From Actinomycetes bacterium (GTDB lineage: Bacteria > Actinomycetota > Actinomycetes > Actinomycetales > Dermatophilaceae), in contig JAKOPT010000128.1 of the NCBI GenBank assembly GCA_029778715.1, forward strand, positions 1-34,079: 34,079 nucleotides of DNA, read 5' to 3'. The notes beneath the pieces are model-generated. The model searched no databases, was not told the DNA's origin, and saw only the letters and a program-made list of their open reading frames with translations. A program made the translations under genes and the position numbers. Below are positions 18,110 through 26,355 of this stretch, one piece after another. How positions within the stretch are numbered: the first letter of the stretch is position 1; each line of letters starts with the position of its first letter.

Positions 18110-18212
18110 ACGTCCGACCCTACCGGGAGGTATGCCGCGTGCTCCCGCCCGTGCCCAACGTCACCCTCGTGCCGGGCTGGTCGGTTCGCTTCTCTCCGTG
18201 CCTGTCTCTTGC

Positions 18213-18292
18213 GTCACCCTTTTCCCGCCTGAACTGTCCAGTGTCCACTTCGCACCCCAACTGTCGGGGGGCGAAGTGCCCCTTTCCCACCG
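18213..18292 (-). repeat. 80-bp dispersed element, copy B (upstream of xthA)
   Basis: On the minus strand it reads CGGTGGGAAAGGGGCACTTC...GGCGGGAAAAGGGTGACG. The internal arms CACTTCGC and GCGAAGTG are intact, with CCCC/GGGG extending the stem. It lies 103 bp before the xthA start in the same direction as the gene. Confidence 0.9.
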
Positions 18293-18484
18293 GAACTCCG
18301 GTCCGCAGTCACATGCCAGTTCGGCGCGCTCGGCGGCGAACACCGATCCACGCGGAGCCCACGGGGCAAGGCGCACAGGGAACGTAGCGATGTGCGCCGC
18401 GCGGAGAATAGGGCGCACGGGTGTGTAGTACGTAGTACGGAGTGCGGCGCATGGCGCCGGGCGAACAGGTCACGCAGCACGGTG

Positions 18485-18594
18485 TGCGGGAGCCGGTGCG
18501 GGGCGCGGTTCGCGGCCGAAGGCCATGACCGCCCAACCTGTGGTCGCCCGGTCGCGGTGCGGGAGCCGGGGAGGGGCGCGGTTCGCGGCCGAAG
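18485..18594 (+). repeat. Pair of 37-bp direct repeats
   Basis: Copies at 18485-18521 and 18558-18594, near-identical, starting TGCGGGAGCCGG and ending GGTTCGCGGCCGAAG. They are 73 bp apart in DNA with no recognised gene. Confidence 0.8.
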
Positions 18595-18914
18595 ATGGGA
18601 GCGATTGCGCGTGATGAAGCGTTCTGGCTGTCCCCACGACCGCCACGCTTCAGCCAAGTCCGAAGCCGCGTTCGCCGCGGACCATCCCAACCAGGAAACG
18701 CGATCCGAACCTCCTCCCGAGCGCGGGCCGGTCACCAACGCGAGCCCGGTCACCAACGCGCGCCGGTCGGGGCTGCCCTACCGGAAAGACCTGAACAACC
18801 AGCGGCCTCGCACCCCAACGCACCGGATCAACCGTGCGGACCCGGGTCCGGCGCAGCCGTGCCGGTCCCAACTCGTGCGCAGTCGAATCCGGCCGGGTCC
18901 TCGGTCTGAACTTC

Positions 18915-18990
18915 CGGTGGGAAAGAGGCACTTCGCCCCCCGACAGTCGGGGTGCGAAGTGGACGCAAGACGGTTCAGGCGGGAAAGGGG
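18915..18990 (+). repeat. 80-bp dispersed element, copy C (upstream of the SDR)
   Basis: Reads CGGTGGGAAAGAGGCACTTC...GTTCAGGCGGGAAAGGGG, ending 52 bp before the SDR start and in the same direction. The internal inverted repeat is intact. Copies B and C face away from each other around 622 bp of anonymous sequence. Confidence 0.9.
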
Positions 18991-19042
18991 AGGTCAGAGT
19001 GACGGGAGGGGCAATGGGAGCCGCGGGCATAGGGTGGCACCC

Positions 19043-19807
19043 ATGACCACCGCACTCGTCACCGGCGCCACAGCTGGCATCGGCAGGGAGTTCGCCACCC
19101 AACTCGCCGCGCGCGGACACGACCTCGTCCTCGTCGCCAGGGACACCGAACGCCTCGAAGCCCTCGCCGAGCAACTGCGCCACGACCGCGGCATCGCCGT
19201 CGAGGTCCTGCCCGCCGACCTCGCCGACCGGGCCGCGCTGACCACGGTCGCCACCCGGATCGCCGACCCCGACCGCCCAGTTCACATCCTCGTCAACAAC
19301 GCCGGATTCGGACTGCGCCAGCCCTTCCTCACCAACGACGTCGCCACCGAGGAGAACCTCCTCGACGTCCTCTGCCGGGCCGTTCTTGTCCTCTCCCACG
19401 CCGCCGGCCGGGCCATGCGCGAGCGCGGGCGCGGCACCATCATCAACGTCTCCTCGGTCGCCGGGTGGGTCGCCGGCGGCAGCTACTCCGCGGCCAAGTC
19501 GTGGGTCACCGTGTTCTCCGAGGGCCTGGCCACCGAACTGGCCGGCACCGGGGTCACCGTGACCGCCTTGTGCCCCGGCTTCACCCGCACAGAGTTCCAC
19601 GAGCGCGCCCACCTGCGCCTGGACACCATCCCCGACCCGTTCATCCTCGAGGCTCCGCGCCTCGTGCGTGACGCTCTCGCCGACGCGGACAAGGGGCGCA
19701 TCATCTCGGTGCCGGGCGCGGCATACAAGGCCTTGCGCGTCGTCACCCACCTCGCGCCCCGCCCGTTGGTGCGCCTGGGCCAGTTGGGTCGCAAACGCCG
19801 CCCCTGA
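19043..19807 (+). CDS. Short-chain dehydrogenase/reductase
   Basis: 254 residues. Cofactor loop TGATAGIGREF (about 7-17), DLVLVARDTERLE where the Arg at the end of the second strand suggests NADPH, VNNAGFG, INVSSVAG and the catalytic YSAAK (Tyr about 148, Lys about 152). The C-terminus (HLAPRPLVRLGQLGRKR) resembles the DltE/YqjQ-like classical SDR group of actinobacteria. ATG 19043 is the only start that gives the Rossmann N-terminus; the open frame further upstream is non-coding. Substrate unknown. The 240 bp after it hold octamers at 19824 and 19859 in direct orientation and no gene. Confidence 0.92.
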   Translation: MTTALVTGATAGIGREFATQLAARGHDLVLVARDTERLEALAEQLRHDRGIAVEVLPADLADRAALTTVATRIADPDRPVHILVNNAGFGLRQPFLTNDVATEENLLDVLCRAVLVLSHAAGRAMRERGRGTIINVSSVAGWVAGGSYSAAKSWVTVFSEGLATELAGTGVTVTALCPGFTRTEFHERAHLRLDTIPDPFILEAPRLVRDALADADKGRIISVPGAAYKALRVVTHLAPRPLVRLGQLGRKRRP

Positions 19808-20047
19808 CGTGACCACGGCTCCGGTATGCCGCCTGCCCGCCGCTGGCGCCCGCGTCCCGTATGCCGCCGCGTCATCTCACAACGACACTCGCCGTGGGCG
19901 TCCCGCCGGCGTGGCGATCCGATGAGCGGGGGGTGCGGCGCAGGTGTGCGTCCTCGGAGCGCGCGGGTTGACCGCGTGACGCCGATGTGGCGAGACCGAC
20001 GTCGTGATGCGGGATGAGCGTCGCGAGAGGGTTCAGTACCCGAGAAC

Positions 20048-21127
20048 TCAGTGGTAGATGAGGATCGAGCCCGGCTTGCGGACGCCGGCGCTGGTGCTCC
20101 CGTTGTTGGCTAGCGCGATGGTCTGTTCGCCGACGGTCGATCCGAAATAGTTGCTCCCGCCACCGCCACCCGCACCGAACGCGGAGGCATTGGTGATGCT
20201 GCCCAACTTATGGACGAAGGACTCGGCAGCCCCTGAGCCGCCGCCTGCGTACCCGCCGCCGCCAGCCCCACTCGTCTCGTTGGCTGTGGTTTGGCCATCG
20301 GTGGTTGTGCTCGAGGCGACCACACCGTTGGCGCCGTTCCCGCCCGGAGCACCGCTACCGGCCGCACCCACGGTCGTCACCGCGTTCGACACGGTCACCC
20401 CCGTCGGCGTCGTGTACGTGGGAACCGCGGTGGCCGCTCCGGGCGTAGCGCCTATAGCGCCGATGCCTCCGGGCGCCGTTACCGTAAACGCAGATAGCGA
20501 GGTAAAGGACGCCGTGAGCGTCGGCGCGTCGGCCTGCGCCGCCCCACCAGCGCCGGCGGATGTTGTCCATGTCGATCCCGATGATGGCACCACGGCGCCT
20601 CCGGAACCGCCGCCGCCCCCAGCAACGACTATCGGCGTCGTGCCGCGCAGGATGGCGCTGCCGCCGCCCCCGGAGCCACCGTTGTTGCCACTGCCAGTGA
20701 CCGAACCGCCGTTGCCGTAGCCGCCGCCCCCGGTTGCGCTGACGAAGTTGCCGGAAGCGTCGACGACGCGCGCACCGCCGGCCCCGACGATTAGTGTGAG
20801 GGTTTCCCCCGGGACCACGGCGAGACCACCCGTGAGAAAGGCGCCGGACCCCCCGATTCTGTTCGAACTATTCCCCCCGCCCCCTCCGCCTGTTACCTGG
20901 AAGCAAATGCGGGTGATGTTGGCGGGCACGACCCACTGGGTGGTCACGGCCGTGCTCGACGAGGTCGAAGGCGCGGGGGCGGTGAACTTGGGGGTGCTGC
21001 CGAAGAGCAGGGCGCACCCGCTCGCGGCATACGCCGGGGCAGCGGTCGCGACCGCAATGGTGGGCAACGCCCACGCAGCCCCATGAGCAACGGTGCGCCG
21101 ACTGGGGCTCTTGATTCTCTCTCCCAC
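20048..21127 (-). CDS. Secreted glycine-rich protein (ALK-type Gly-rich domain)
   Basis: 359 residues. The leader (SPSRRTVAHGAAWALPTIAV, cleavage near AYA-ASGC) is a twin-arginine-like signal matching that of the protein at 15582-16274. The mature part starts with a beta-rich sequence (TTQWVVPANITRICFQVTGG) and is then dominated by poly-Gly runs in the pattern of the Gly_rich domain known from ALK/LTK receptors and some bacterial surface proteins (GGLAVVPGETLTLIVGAGG). It is presumably a surface or matrix protein. GTG 21127 is the only start giving the signal peptide, with no strong ribosome-binding site. Base use is slightly less GC-rich than neighbours, which could mean transfer. Confidence 0.75.
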   Translation of the reverse strand: MGERIKSPSRRTVAHGAAWALPTIAVATAAPAYAASGCALLFGSTPKFTAPAPSTSSSTAVTTQWVVPANITRICFQVTGGGGGGNSSNRIGGSGAFLTGGLAVVPGETLTLIVGAGGARVVDASGNFVSATGGGGYGNGGSVTGSGNNGGSGGGGSAILRGTTPIVVAGGGGGSGGAVVPSSGSTWTTSAGAGGAAQADAPTLTASFTSLSAFTVTAPGGIGAIGATPGAATAVPTYTTPTGVTVSNAVTTVGAAGSGAPGGNGANGVVASSTTTDGQTTANETSGAGGGGYAGGGSGAAESFVHKLGSITNASAFGAGGGGGSNYFGSTVGEQTIALANNGSTSAGVRKPGSILIYH

Positions 21128-21447
21128 ACGAAGAGGCTAGGGCGAAACCGGTGCCTCGGCAAAGGCTGGAGCCGGCAGAGGTGGGGATTCAATCTGGAGC
21201 GAAACGCCGTTGATGACAACTGATGTCCAATCGAGGACCTCTCTACCCCGGCACGGCGTGGAGGGGGAGGTGCGCGAGAGCGGGTAAGAGAAGGGAAGGC
21301 CGACGGCTCGCTGCCGCGCCTGGTGGAGCAAGCGCCGTCCGAGATGGGGACCAGGAGTTCGTCCCCGGAGGGCGTGCCGGTGCAGGAAGGGTCGGGGGCC
21401 AGATCAGACAGCGCGCGCCAGTGGGTATGCCGCGAACGCGGCGCGGG

Positions 21448-21539
21448 CGTCGGCGCGCGGGCGTCGGGACGCGAACGTCGGGACGCGGGCGTCGGCGCGC
21501 GGGCGTCGGGACGCGAACGTCGGGACGCGGGCGTCGGCG
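21448..21539 (+). repeat. GC-rich minisatellite, 14-bp units in 42-bp higher-order repeats
   Basis: Two perfect 42-bp units start at 21448 and 21490, with the start of a third at 21532. Each consists of three 14-bp subunits ending GGGCGT or GAACGT. The array lies directly before pyrE, between octamers at 21425 (plus) and 21540 (minus). The rest of the 430-bp gap from 21128 shows no gene. Confidence 0.88.
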
Positions 21540-21557
21540 CGGCATACGATCGGAGGC

Positions 21558-22112
21558 GTGAGCGACATTGCCGCCGACCGGGCCGCCCTTCTCGAGATCG
21601 TCAAAGACAAGGCCATCGTCCACGGCCGCGTCACTCTCTCCTCGGGCAAGGAGGCAGACTACTACGTCGACCTGCGCCGGATCACCCTCGACGGTCAGGC
21701 TGCGCCGCTCGTCGGTCGCGTCATGCGCGATCTCGTCGCCGACCTGGAGTTCGATGCCGTCGGCGGGTTGACGCTCGGCGCCGACCCGGTGGCCACGTCG
21801 ATGCTCCACGCCGCGGCGGCGGCCGGCGAGCGGCTCGATGCGTTCGTCGTGCGCAAGGCGGGCAAGGCCCACGGCCTGCAGCAACGCATCGAAGGCCCGT
21901 CGATCGCGGGGCGGCGGGTGCTCATCGTCGAGGACACCTCGACAACGGGCGCCTCGCCGCTGGAAGCCGCCCGGGCCGCCCAAGAGGCCGGCGCGCAGGT
22001 CGTGGCCGTGGCGACGATCGCGGACCGCTCGACCGGTGCGGCGCAGGTGTTTGCCGACGCCGGCCTGGACTACCGCTTCGTCTATGGGCTGGACGAACTC
22101 GGTCTGGCCTGA
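21558..22112 (+). CDS. pyrE: Orotate phosphoribosyltransferase
   Basis: 184 residues. The PRPP-binding loop VLIVEDTSTTGASP is near residue 121. The N-terminal GRVTLSSGKEADYYVDLRR and the catalytic-loop region VVRKAGKAHGLQQRIEG are typical of OPRTases. It makes OMP from orotate and PRPP in pyrimidine synthesis. GTG 21558 follows GGAGG 2 bases upstream of the start region. It stands alone; the next gene starts 85 bp later. A minisatellite abuts its 5' end. Confidence 0.95.
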   Translation: MSDIAADRAALLEIVKDKAIVHGRVTLSSGKEADYYVDLRRITLDGQAAPLVGRVMRDLVADLEFDAVGGLTLGADPVATSMLHAAAAAGERLDAFVVRKAGKAHGLQQRIEGPSIAGRRVLIVEDTSTTGASPLEAARAAQEAGAQVVAVATIADRSTGAAQVFADAGLDYRFVYGLDELGLA

Positions 22113-22197
22113 CCCAGATTCGCGCGTAAGGGGTGTGTCTGTCGGGGTGGGCGCCTAGGATCGATCCCGGAAGTCGTCTTCGACCTCGGGAGTCCCC

Positions 22198-22920
22198 GTG
22201 CTGATCGCCGCCATCGTCGTCGTCGTTATCATCGCGCTCGTCGCGTTCGTCATCGGCAGTTACAACGGCCTTGTCAAGTTACGCAATCTAGTCCAGGAGG
22301 CGTGGCGCCAGATCGACGTCGAACTCACCCGCCGCCACGATCTCATCGGCAATCTCGTGGAGACGGTGAAGGGGTATGCCGCGCACGAGCGGGGCACGCT
22401 CGAAGATGTCATGCGCGCGCGGGGGGCTGCCATGAGCCCGGGGCAAGGGCCGGCGCAGCAGGCCGCGAGCGAGGGGATGCTCACCCAGGCCCTGGGGCGG
22501 CTCATCGCCGTCGCCGAGGCCTACCCCGACCTCAAGGCCAACCAGAACTTCCTCGCCTTGCAGGCGGAGCTGTCGAGCACCGAGGACCGGATCGCCTCGG
22601 CCCGCCGCTACTACAACGCCAACGTCCGCGAGCTCAACACCAAGGTCGAGACCGTGCCGAGCAACATCATCGCCGGCATGTTCCACATCGGCCGCGCCGA
22701 GTACTTCGAGGCCACCGGTGAAACCCGCGAGGCCCCGCGCGTCGACTTTGGCCAGCGCGAGGCGACCATCCCGCCGCCCGCGTCGTATGCCGGGAGCGAG
22801 AGTGGCGGCGCGGCATACCCGCCCGCGGGAGCCGCCCCGAGCGGTCCGGGAGCGGGCAGCGCCACGTCTCCCGACGAACCCCCCACGGCCGGCTCGTCGG
22901 GATCGGGGAGCGCATCGTGA
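22198..22920 (+). CDS. LemA family protein
   Basis: 240 residues. One N-terminal membrane helix (MLIAAIVVVVIIALVAFVIG) is followed by the LemA helical domain: SYNGLVKLRNLVQEAWRQID, RRHDLIGNLVETVKGYAAHE, LKANQNFLALQAELSSTEDR, IASARRYYNANVRELNTKVE. A disordered Pro/Gly/Ser tail of about 55 residues ends the protein. LemA proteins lie in the membrane with the helices outside in many predictions; their role is unclear. First gene of the nine-gene run. GTG 22198 with GGGAG upstream. An inverted octamer pair (22785 and 22811) lies in the tail. The stop overlaps the next start by 4 bases. Confidence 0.9.
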   Translation: MLIAAIVVVVIIALVAFVIGSYNGLVKLRNLVQEAWRQIDVELTRRHDLIGNLVETVKGYAAHERGTLEDVMRARGAAMSPGQGPAQQAASEGMLTQALGRLIAVAEAYPDLKANQNFLALQAELSSTEDRIASARRYYNANVRELNTKVETVPSNIIAGMFHIGRAEYFEATGETREAPRVDFGQREATIPPPASYAGSESGGAAYPPAGAAPSGPGAGSATSPDEPPTAGSSGSGSAS

Positions 22921-24143
22921 GCGACGGCACCGCGGCCGCCCCCCAACCGCTTGCGCCGCCCGACCAGGTCCTCACCCTGGAAGCCCCGGCGCCCCCGGCA
23001 CCGGTGGCGGCAACCGCGGCCCCCAAGATGGCGCCTCAGGTGCCGGCCGAGGCCATCCCGGGGCTCGACGCGCGGGTCGAGACGTTCATGGATGCCTTGA
23101 CCAAGGCGGCCCCGCGCAGTCCCGAGTTCGCCCAGCAGGCCGACAACGTGCGCACCATGGGTGACGCCGATATCCGGCGGGCCGCGGAGACGAGCAACCG
23201 GCTGCTCCAAACGCCGGTCAAGGCGCTCAAGGAGGGCGGCCTGGCGGCCGGTTCCGCCGTCGGGCACACCCTGCTGGAGTTGCGGCGCACCGTCGAGGAC
23301 CTCGACCCGAGCGCGGTGACCGGGGGGCGCAAACTCCTCGGTTTCATCCCCATCGGGGACAAGGTCGTCGATTATTTCCGCCGCTACCAAAGCGCCCAAA
23401 GCCAACTCAACGCGATCCTGCACAGCCTGCGCAACGGCCAGGACGAGTTGACCCGCGACAACGTCGCCCTCAACCTGGAAAAGACCAACCTGTGGGCCAC
23501 CATGGGCCGGCTCAACCAGTACGTCTATATCGCCGAGCGACTCGACACGAAACTCGCGGCCAAGATCGCCGAGTTGGAACTGTCCGACCCCGACGGGGCC
23601 AAGGCGTTGCGCCAGGATGTGCTCTTCTACGTCCGCCAAAAGCACCAGGACCTGCTCACCCAGTTGGCCGTCTCGATCCAGAGCTACCTTGCCATCGACG
23701 TCATCATCAAGAACAACGTCGAGCTCATCAAGGGCGTCGACCGGGCCTCGACGACGACGGTGTCGGCGCTGCGCACGGCGGTCATCGTCGCCCAGGCCCT
23801 CGGCAACCAGAAACTCGTCCTCGAGCAGATCACCGCCCTGAACCAGACCACGGGTGGGCTCATCCAGCGCACGTCCGAGATGCTCAAGGACAACTCGGCG
23901 GCCATTCAGGAGCAGGCGGCGTCCTCGACGATCGGCCTGCCCGAGTTGCAGGCGGCGTTCCAGAACATCTACGCGACGATGGACTCGATCGACTCGTTCA
24001 AGATCAAGGCGCTCGACACGATGGCGCAAACCATCGGGGTTCTCGAGACCGAGGTGGAGAAGTCCAAGGACTACCTCGCCCGGGTCCAGGCGCAGGACGC
24101 GCGCGGCACCCAGACGATCGACCTCGGCCAGCCCGGCCGCTGA
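22917..24143 (+). CDS. Toxic anion resistance protein, TelA family
   Basis: 408 residues. After a Pro/Ala-rich leader (1-45) the protein is almost wholly helical and matches TelA: SRLLQTPVKAL-type start (here SNRLLQTPVKAL), LGFIPIGDKVVDYFRRYQSA, LEKTNLWATMGRLNQYVYIA and VSIQSYLAIDVIIKNNVELI. TelA homologues belong to the tellurite/stress (Ter-associated) systems, often next to kinases and phosphatases; the molecular role is not settled. GTG 22917 overlaps the LemA stop by 4 bases. Cytoplasmic by prediction. Confidence 0.92.
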   Translation: MSDGTAAAPQPLAPPDQVLTLEAPAPPAPVAATAAPKMAPQVPAEAIPGLDARVETFMDALTKAAPRSPEFAQQADNVRTMGDADIRRAAETSNRLLQTPVKALKEGGLAAGSAVGHTLLELRRTVEDLDPSAVTGGRKLLGFIPIGDKVVDYFRRYQSAQSQLNAILHSLRNGQDELTRDNVALNLEKTNLWATMGRLNQYVYIAERLDTKLAAKIAELELSDPDGAKALRQDVLFYVRQKHQDLLTQLAVSIQSYLAIDVIIKNNVELIKGVDRASTTTVSALRTAVIVAQALGNQKLVLEQITALNQTTGGLIQRTSEMLKDNSAAIQEQAASSTIGLPELQAAFQNIYATMDSIDSFKIKALDTMAQTIGVLETEVEKSKDYLARVQAQDARGTQTIDLGQPGR

Positions 24144-24161
24144 CCCGACGCGCGGCCGAGC

Positions 24162-24722
24162 ATGGGTTTGGGGCAGTGGTGGCGGCGCACCATGGGTGCG
24201 CCCGTGCCGCCTGCGCCGACCCTGCCCACGCCGCCCGGTGCTCCCGAGATCCTCGCCTCCTTGGGCCGGGTCGACGCGCTCCTCGCCGATGCTCACGCCT
24301 CGCCGCTGGTGCGCTCGCGTGTCGATCGCATCGACCGGTCCATCCGGGCCACCCTGCCGCGGCTGCCCCAGCTGGGGGTCGGCAGTGAGGATGCGTATGC
24401 CGTGGTCGCCACCGCCACGAACTACCTCCCGGAGTCGATCGAGGCCTACCTCCGGTTGCCCCGCGACTGGGCCGACACCCGCCCCATCGACGGCGGCCGG
24501 ACGGCGCTCATGGTGCTCATCGACCAACTCGAACTGCTCGGGGTGAGCATGGACCGCATGCTCGACGCCGCCACTCGGGCCGACGCCCAGGCCCTCATCG
24601 CGCAGGGCCGGTTCCTCGACGCCAAGTTCGGCCGTGCGCCGGTGTCGAGCGCGCCCTTCCCCGGGTCGCCGGCCCCGATCGGGGATTCGGGGCGCTCGGG
24701 CAACACCTTGGACCTGCCGTGA
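24162..24722 (+). CDS. Small helical protein of unknown function in the TelA-PknG run
   Basis: 186 residues, not recognised. A basic/aromatic start (MGLGQWWRRTMG), a Pro-rich linker, then a helical domain (about 30-155) with LASLGRVDALLADAHASPLV, LRLPRDWADTRPIDGG and ALMVLIDQLELLGVSMDRML, and a disordered tail. No signal or membrane segment. It starts 18 bp after telA and ends 25 bp before the AAA+ gene, so it is almost surely co-transcribed and may link the two. The domain resembles short helical C-terminal regions seen beside TelA proteins, but this is a weak impression. Confidence 0.75.
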   Translation: MGLGQWWRRTMGAPVPPAPTLPTPPGAPEILASLGRVDALLADAHASPLVRSRVDRIDRSIRATLPRLPQLGVGSEDAYAVVATATNYLPESIEAYLRLPRDWADTRPIDGGRTALMVLIDQLELLGVSMDRMLDAATRADAQALIAQGRFLDAKFGRAPVSSAPFPGSPAPIGDSGRSGNTLDLP

Positions 24723-24747
24723 CGGCGCCCATGACCGGGGAGGGATC

Positions 24748-26355
24748 ATGACATCGACACATCCGCTGGCCGGGGCACTCGACCGGCTCGCCGCGGCCGG
24801 GCGGGCCGCTGGCGCCGACCCGGCCACCGCGCGGGCCGAGGGCGAGTCACTGGCCGCGACCATCGCCGAGGCGGCCACTGGGGCCTTCGCCGACTGGGGG
24901 GCAGCGACCGGAGGCGGCGGCGCGGAGGAGTTCATGGTGGCCGCGTCCCGAGGGCGGCGGTGGCGGGTGGGGCCGACCCCGACGCTGGCCGCGCTGCTCG
25001 ACACCGACCCGGCCGGGGCCCGGGCCTACGCGTCGGCGCTGGCTGAGGTATGCCGCGCTGCCGCCTCGCTCGGGCAACCCTCGGCGCGCACCGCGGAGAA
25101 CGCCCGCACCGCGGCAGCCGCCCAACTGTCAGCGATCGGCGCATCCGGTGATCGCTCGCCGGGGTCGTCCGCTGAGGAAGCATCGACGGCGCCCCTAACC
25201 CCGGCGGTGCCCGTCGCGCCGTCGGAGCCGCCGAGCGAGGCGATGACCGATGCGGTCCGCGGCTTGTGGTCGCAGGTGATGGGGGAGTTGGAGACGGTGG
25301 GAGCCCGGGTGCGCGAGGTCTCCTCCTCGCCCGAACCGCCCCCGCGCGGCCTCGACCTCGGGCCGGTCGACCCGTGGGCACCGGGCCGGTTCACCATGGA
25401 CCCGCAGGGGCCGCCCTCGTCACCCGACCCGGTCCCGCCCGGCGTCCCCCCGACCAACGGGACGGCACCGACGACGCCCGGGAACGGCATACCGGCAACC
25501 CCGGATGCCGAAACAACGGCGACGCCGCCCCCGGAACTGCCGCCGGCGCGACCGTTGGCGGAATTGCTCGCCGAACTCGACGCCCTCACCGGGTTGCGCG
25601 CGGTCAAGGCCGAGATCCACCGGCAGGTGGCCCTGCTCCAGGTCGAGGCTAAACGCAAGGAGGCCGGCCTCAAGACTCCGGCGATCACCCGGCACCTGGT
25701 GTTCGTCGGCAACCCTGGCACCGGCAAGACGACGGTCGCCCGGCTCGTCGGCGGCATCTATCGGGCGCTCGGGCTGCTGACCAAGGGGCAACTGATCGAG
25801 GTCGACCGCAGCGAACTGGTCGCCGGCTATCTCGGGCAGACCGCGATCAAGACCGCCGAGGTCGTCGCCTCCGCGGTCGGCGGCGTGCTGTTCATCGACG
25901 AGGCCTACGCGCTCGCCGGCGACCAGTACGGCACCGAGGCGATCGACACGCTCGTCAAGGAAATGGAGGACCGCCGCGACGACCTCGTCGTCATCGTGGC
26001 CGGCTATCCCGTCCCGATGGCGGTCTTCGTCGCCCAGAACCCCGGCCTGGCCAGCCGGTTCCGCACCACCATCGAGTTCGCGGATTACACCGACGACGAG
26101 TTGGTGTCGATCTTCGAATCCCTGGCCGCGGCCGACGATTACGACGTCGACGACGCGGTGCGGGCCCGGTTCCGTGAACTCCTCACCGGCACCGAACGCG
26201 GGCCCTCATTCGGCAACGGCCGGTTCGCCCGCAACGTCCTCGAAGCCGCGATCGGCGCCCACGCCTGGCGGCTGCGGGACGTCGCGGCCCCCGACATTCA
26301 GGCCCTGCGCGCCCTCACCCCCGAGGACCTCACGCCCGAGGAGGGCACCTCATGA
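24748..26355 (+). CDS. CbbX/CfxQ (SpoVK-like) AAA+ ATPase
   Basis: 535 residues. Residues 1-145 are a helical Ala-rich domain, then a long Pro/Thr-rich linker (about 150-265), then one AAA+ module: Walker A GNPGTGKTT (about 320-328), the pore-loop-like AGYLGQT, Walker B VLFIDEAYAL (about 379-388), and SRFRTTIEFADYTDDEL with the arginine finger region. The CbbX group remodels client proteins (Rubisco in CbbX). Here the client is unknown, and the neighbours suggest a signalling or membrane complex. ATG 24748 is preceded by GGGAGGGA. The stop overlaps the GlnX-like start (ATGA). Confidence 0.9.
   Translation: MTSTHPLAGALDRLAAAGRAAGADPATARAEGESLAATIAEAATGAFADWGAATGGGGAEEFMVAASRGRRWRVGPTPTLAALLDTDPAGARAYASALAEVCRAAASLGQPSARTAENARTAAAAQLSAIGASGDRSPGSSAEEASTAPLTPAVPVAPSEPPSEAMTDAVRGLWSQVMGELETVGARVREVSSSPEPPPRGLDLGPVDPWAPGRFTMDPQGPPSSPDPVPPGVPPTNGTAPTTPGNGIPATPDAETTATPPPELPPARPLAELLAELDALTGLRAVKAEIHRQVALLQVEAKRKEAGLKTPAITRHLVFVGNPGTGKTTVARLVGGIYRALGLLTKGQLIEVDRSELVAGYLGQTAIKTAEVVASAVGGVLFIDEAYALAGDQYGTEAIDTLVKEMEDRRDDLVVIVAGYPVPMAVFVAQNPGLASRFRTTIEFADYTDDELVSIFESLAAADDYDVDDAVRARFRELLTGTERGPSFGNGRFARNVLEAAIGAHAWRLRDVAAPDIQALRALTPEDLTPEEGTS

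Larger units (their letters stand above)
18110..19042. other. 933-bp stretch without a recognisable gene
   Basis: Between the divergent xthA and SDR genes. It holds one octamer (18130), 80-bp element copy B (18213-18292, minus), a 37-bp direct repeat pair (18485-18521 and 18558-18594) and copy C (18915-18990, plus). Frames on both strands are open for over 100 codons but give Arg/Ser/Pro-rich translations with no domain, which is usual for non-coding high-GC DNA. A decayed gene cannot be excluded. No octamer occurs from 18138 to 19718. Confidence 0.6.

Noticed and set aside
18214..18756. 180-codon minus-strand frame upstream of xthA
   Set aside because: It runs through the 80-bp repeat and the 37-bp direct repeats and shows only Arg/Ser/Pro-rich sequence without a ribosome-binding site.
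22611..25004. A 797-codon minus-strand frame
   Set aside because: Antisense shadow of lemA, telA and the following genes; composition typical of a high-GC shadow.
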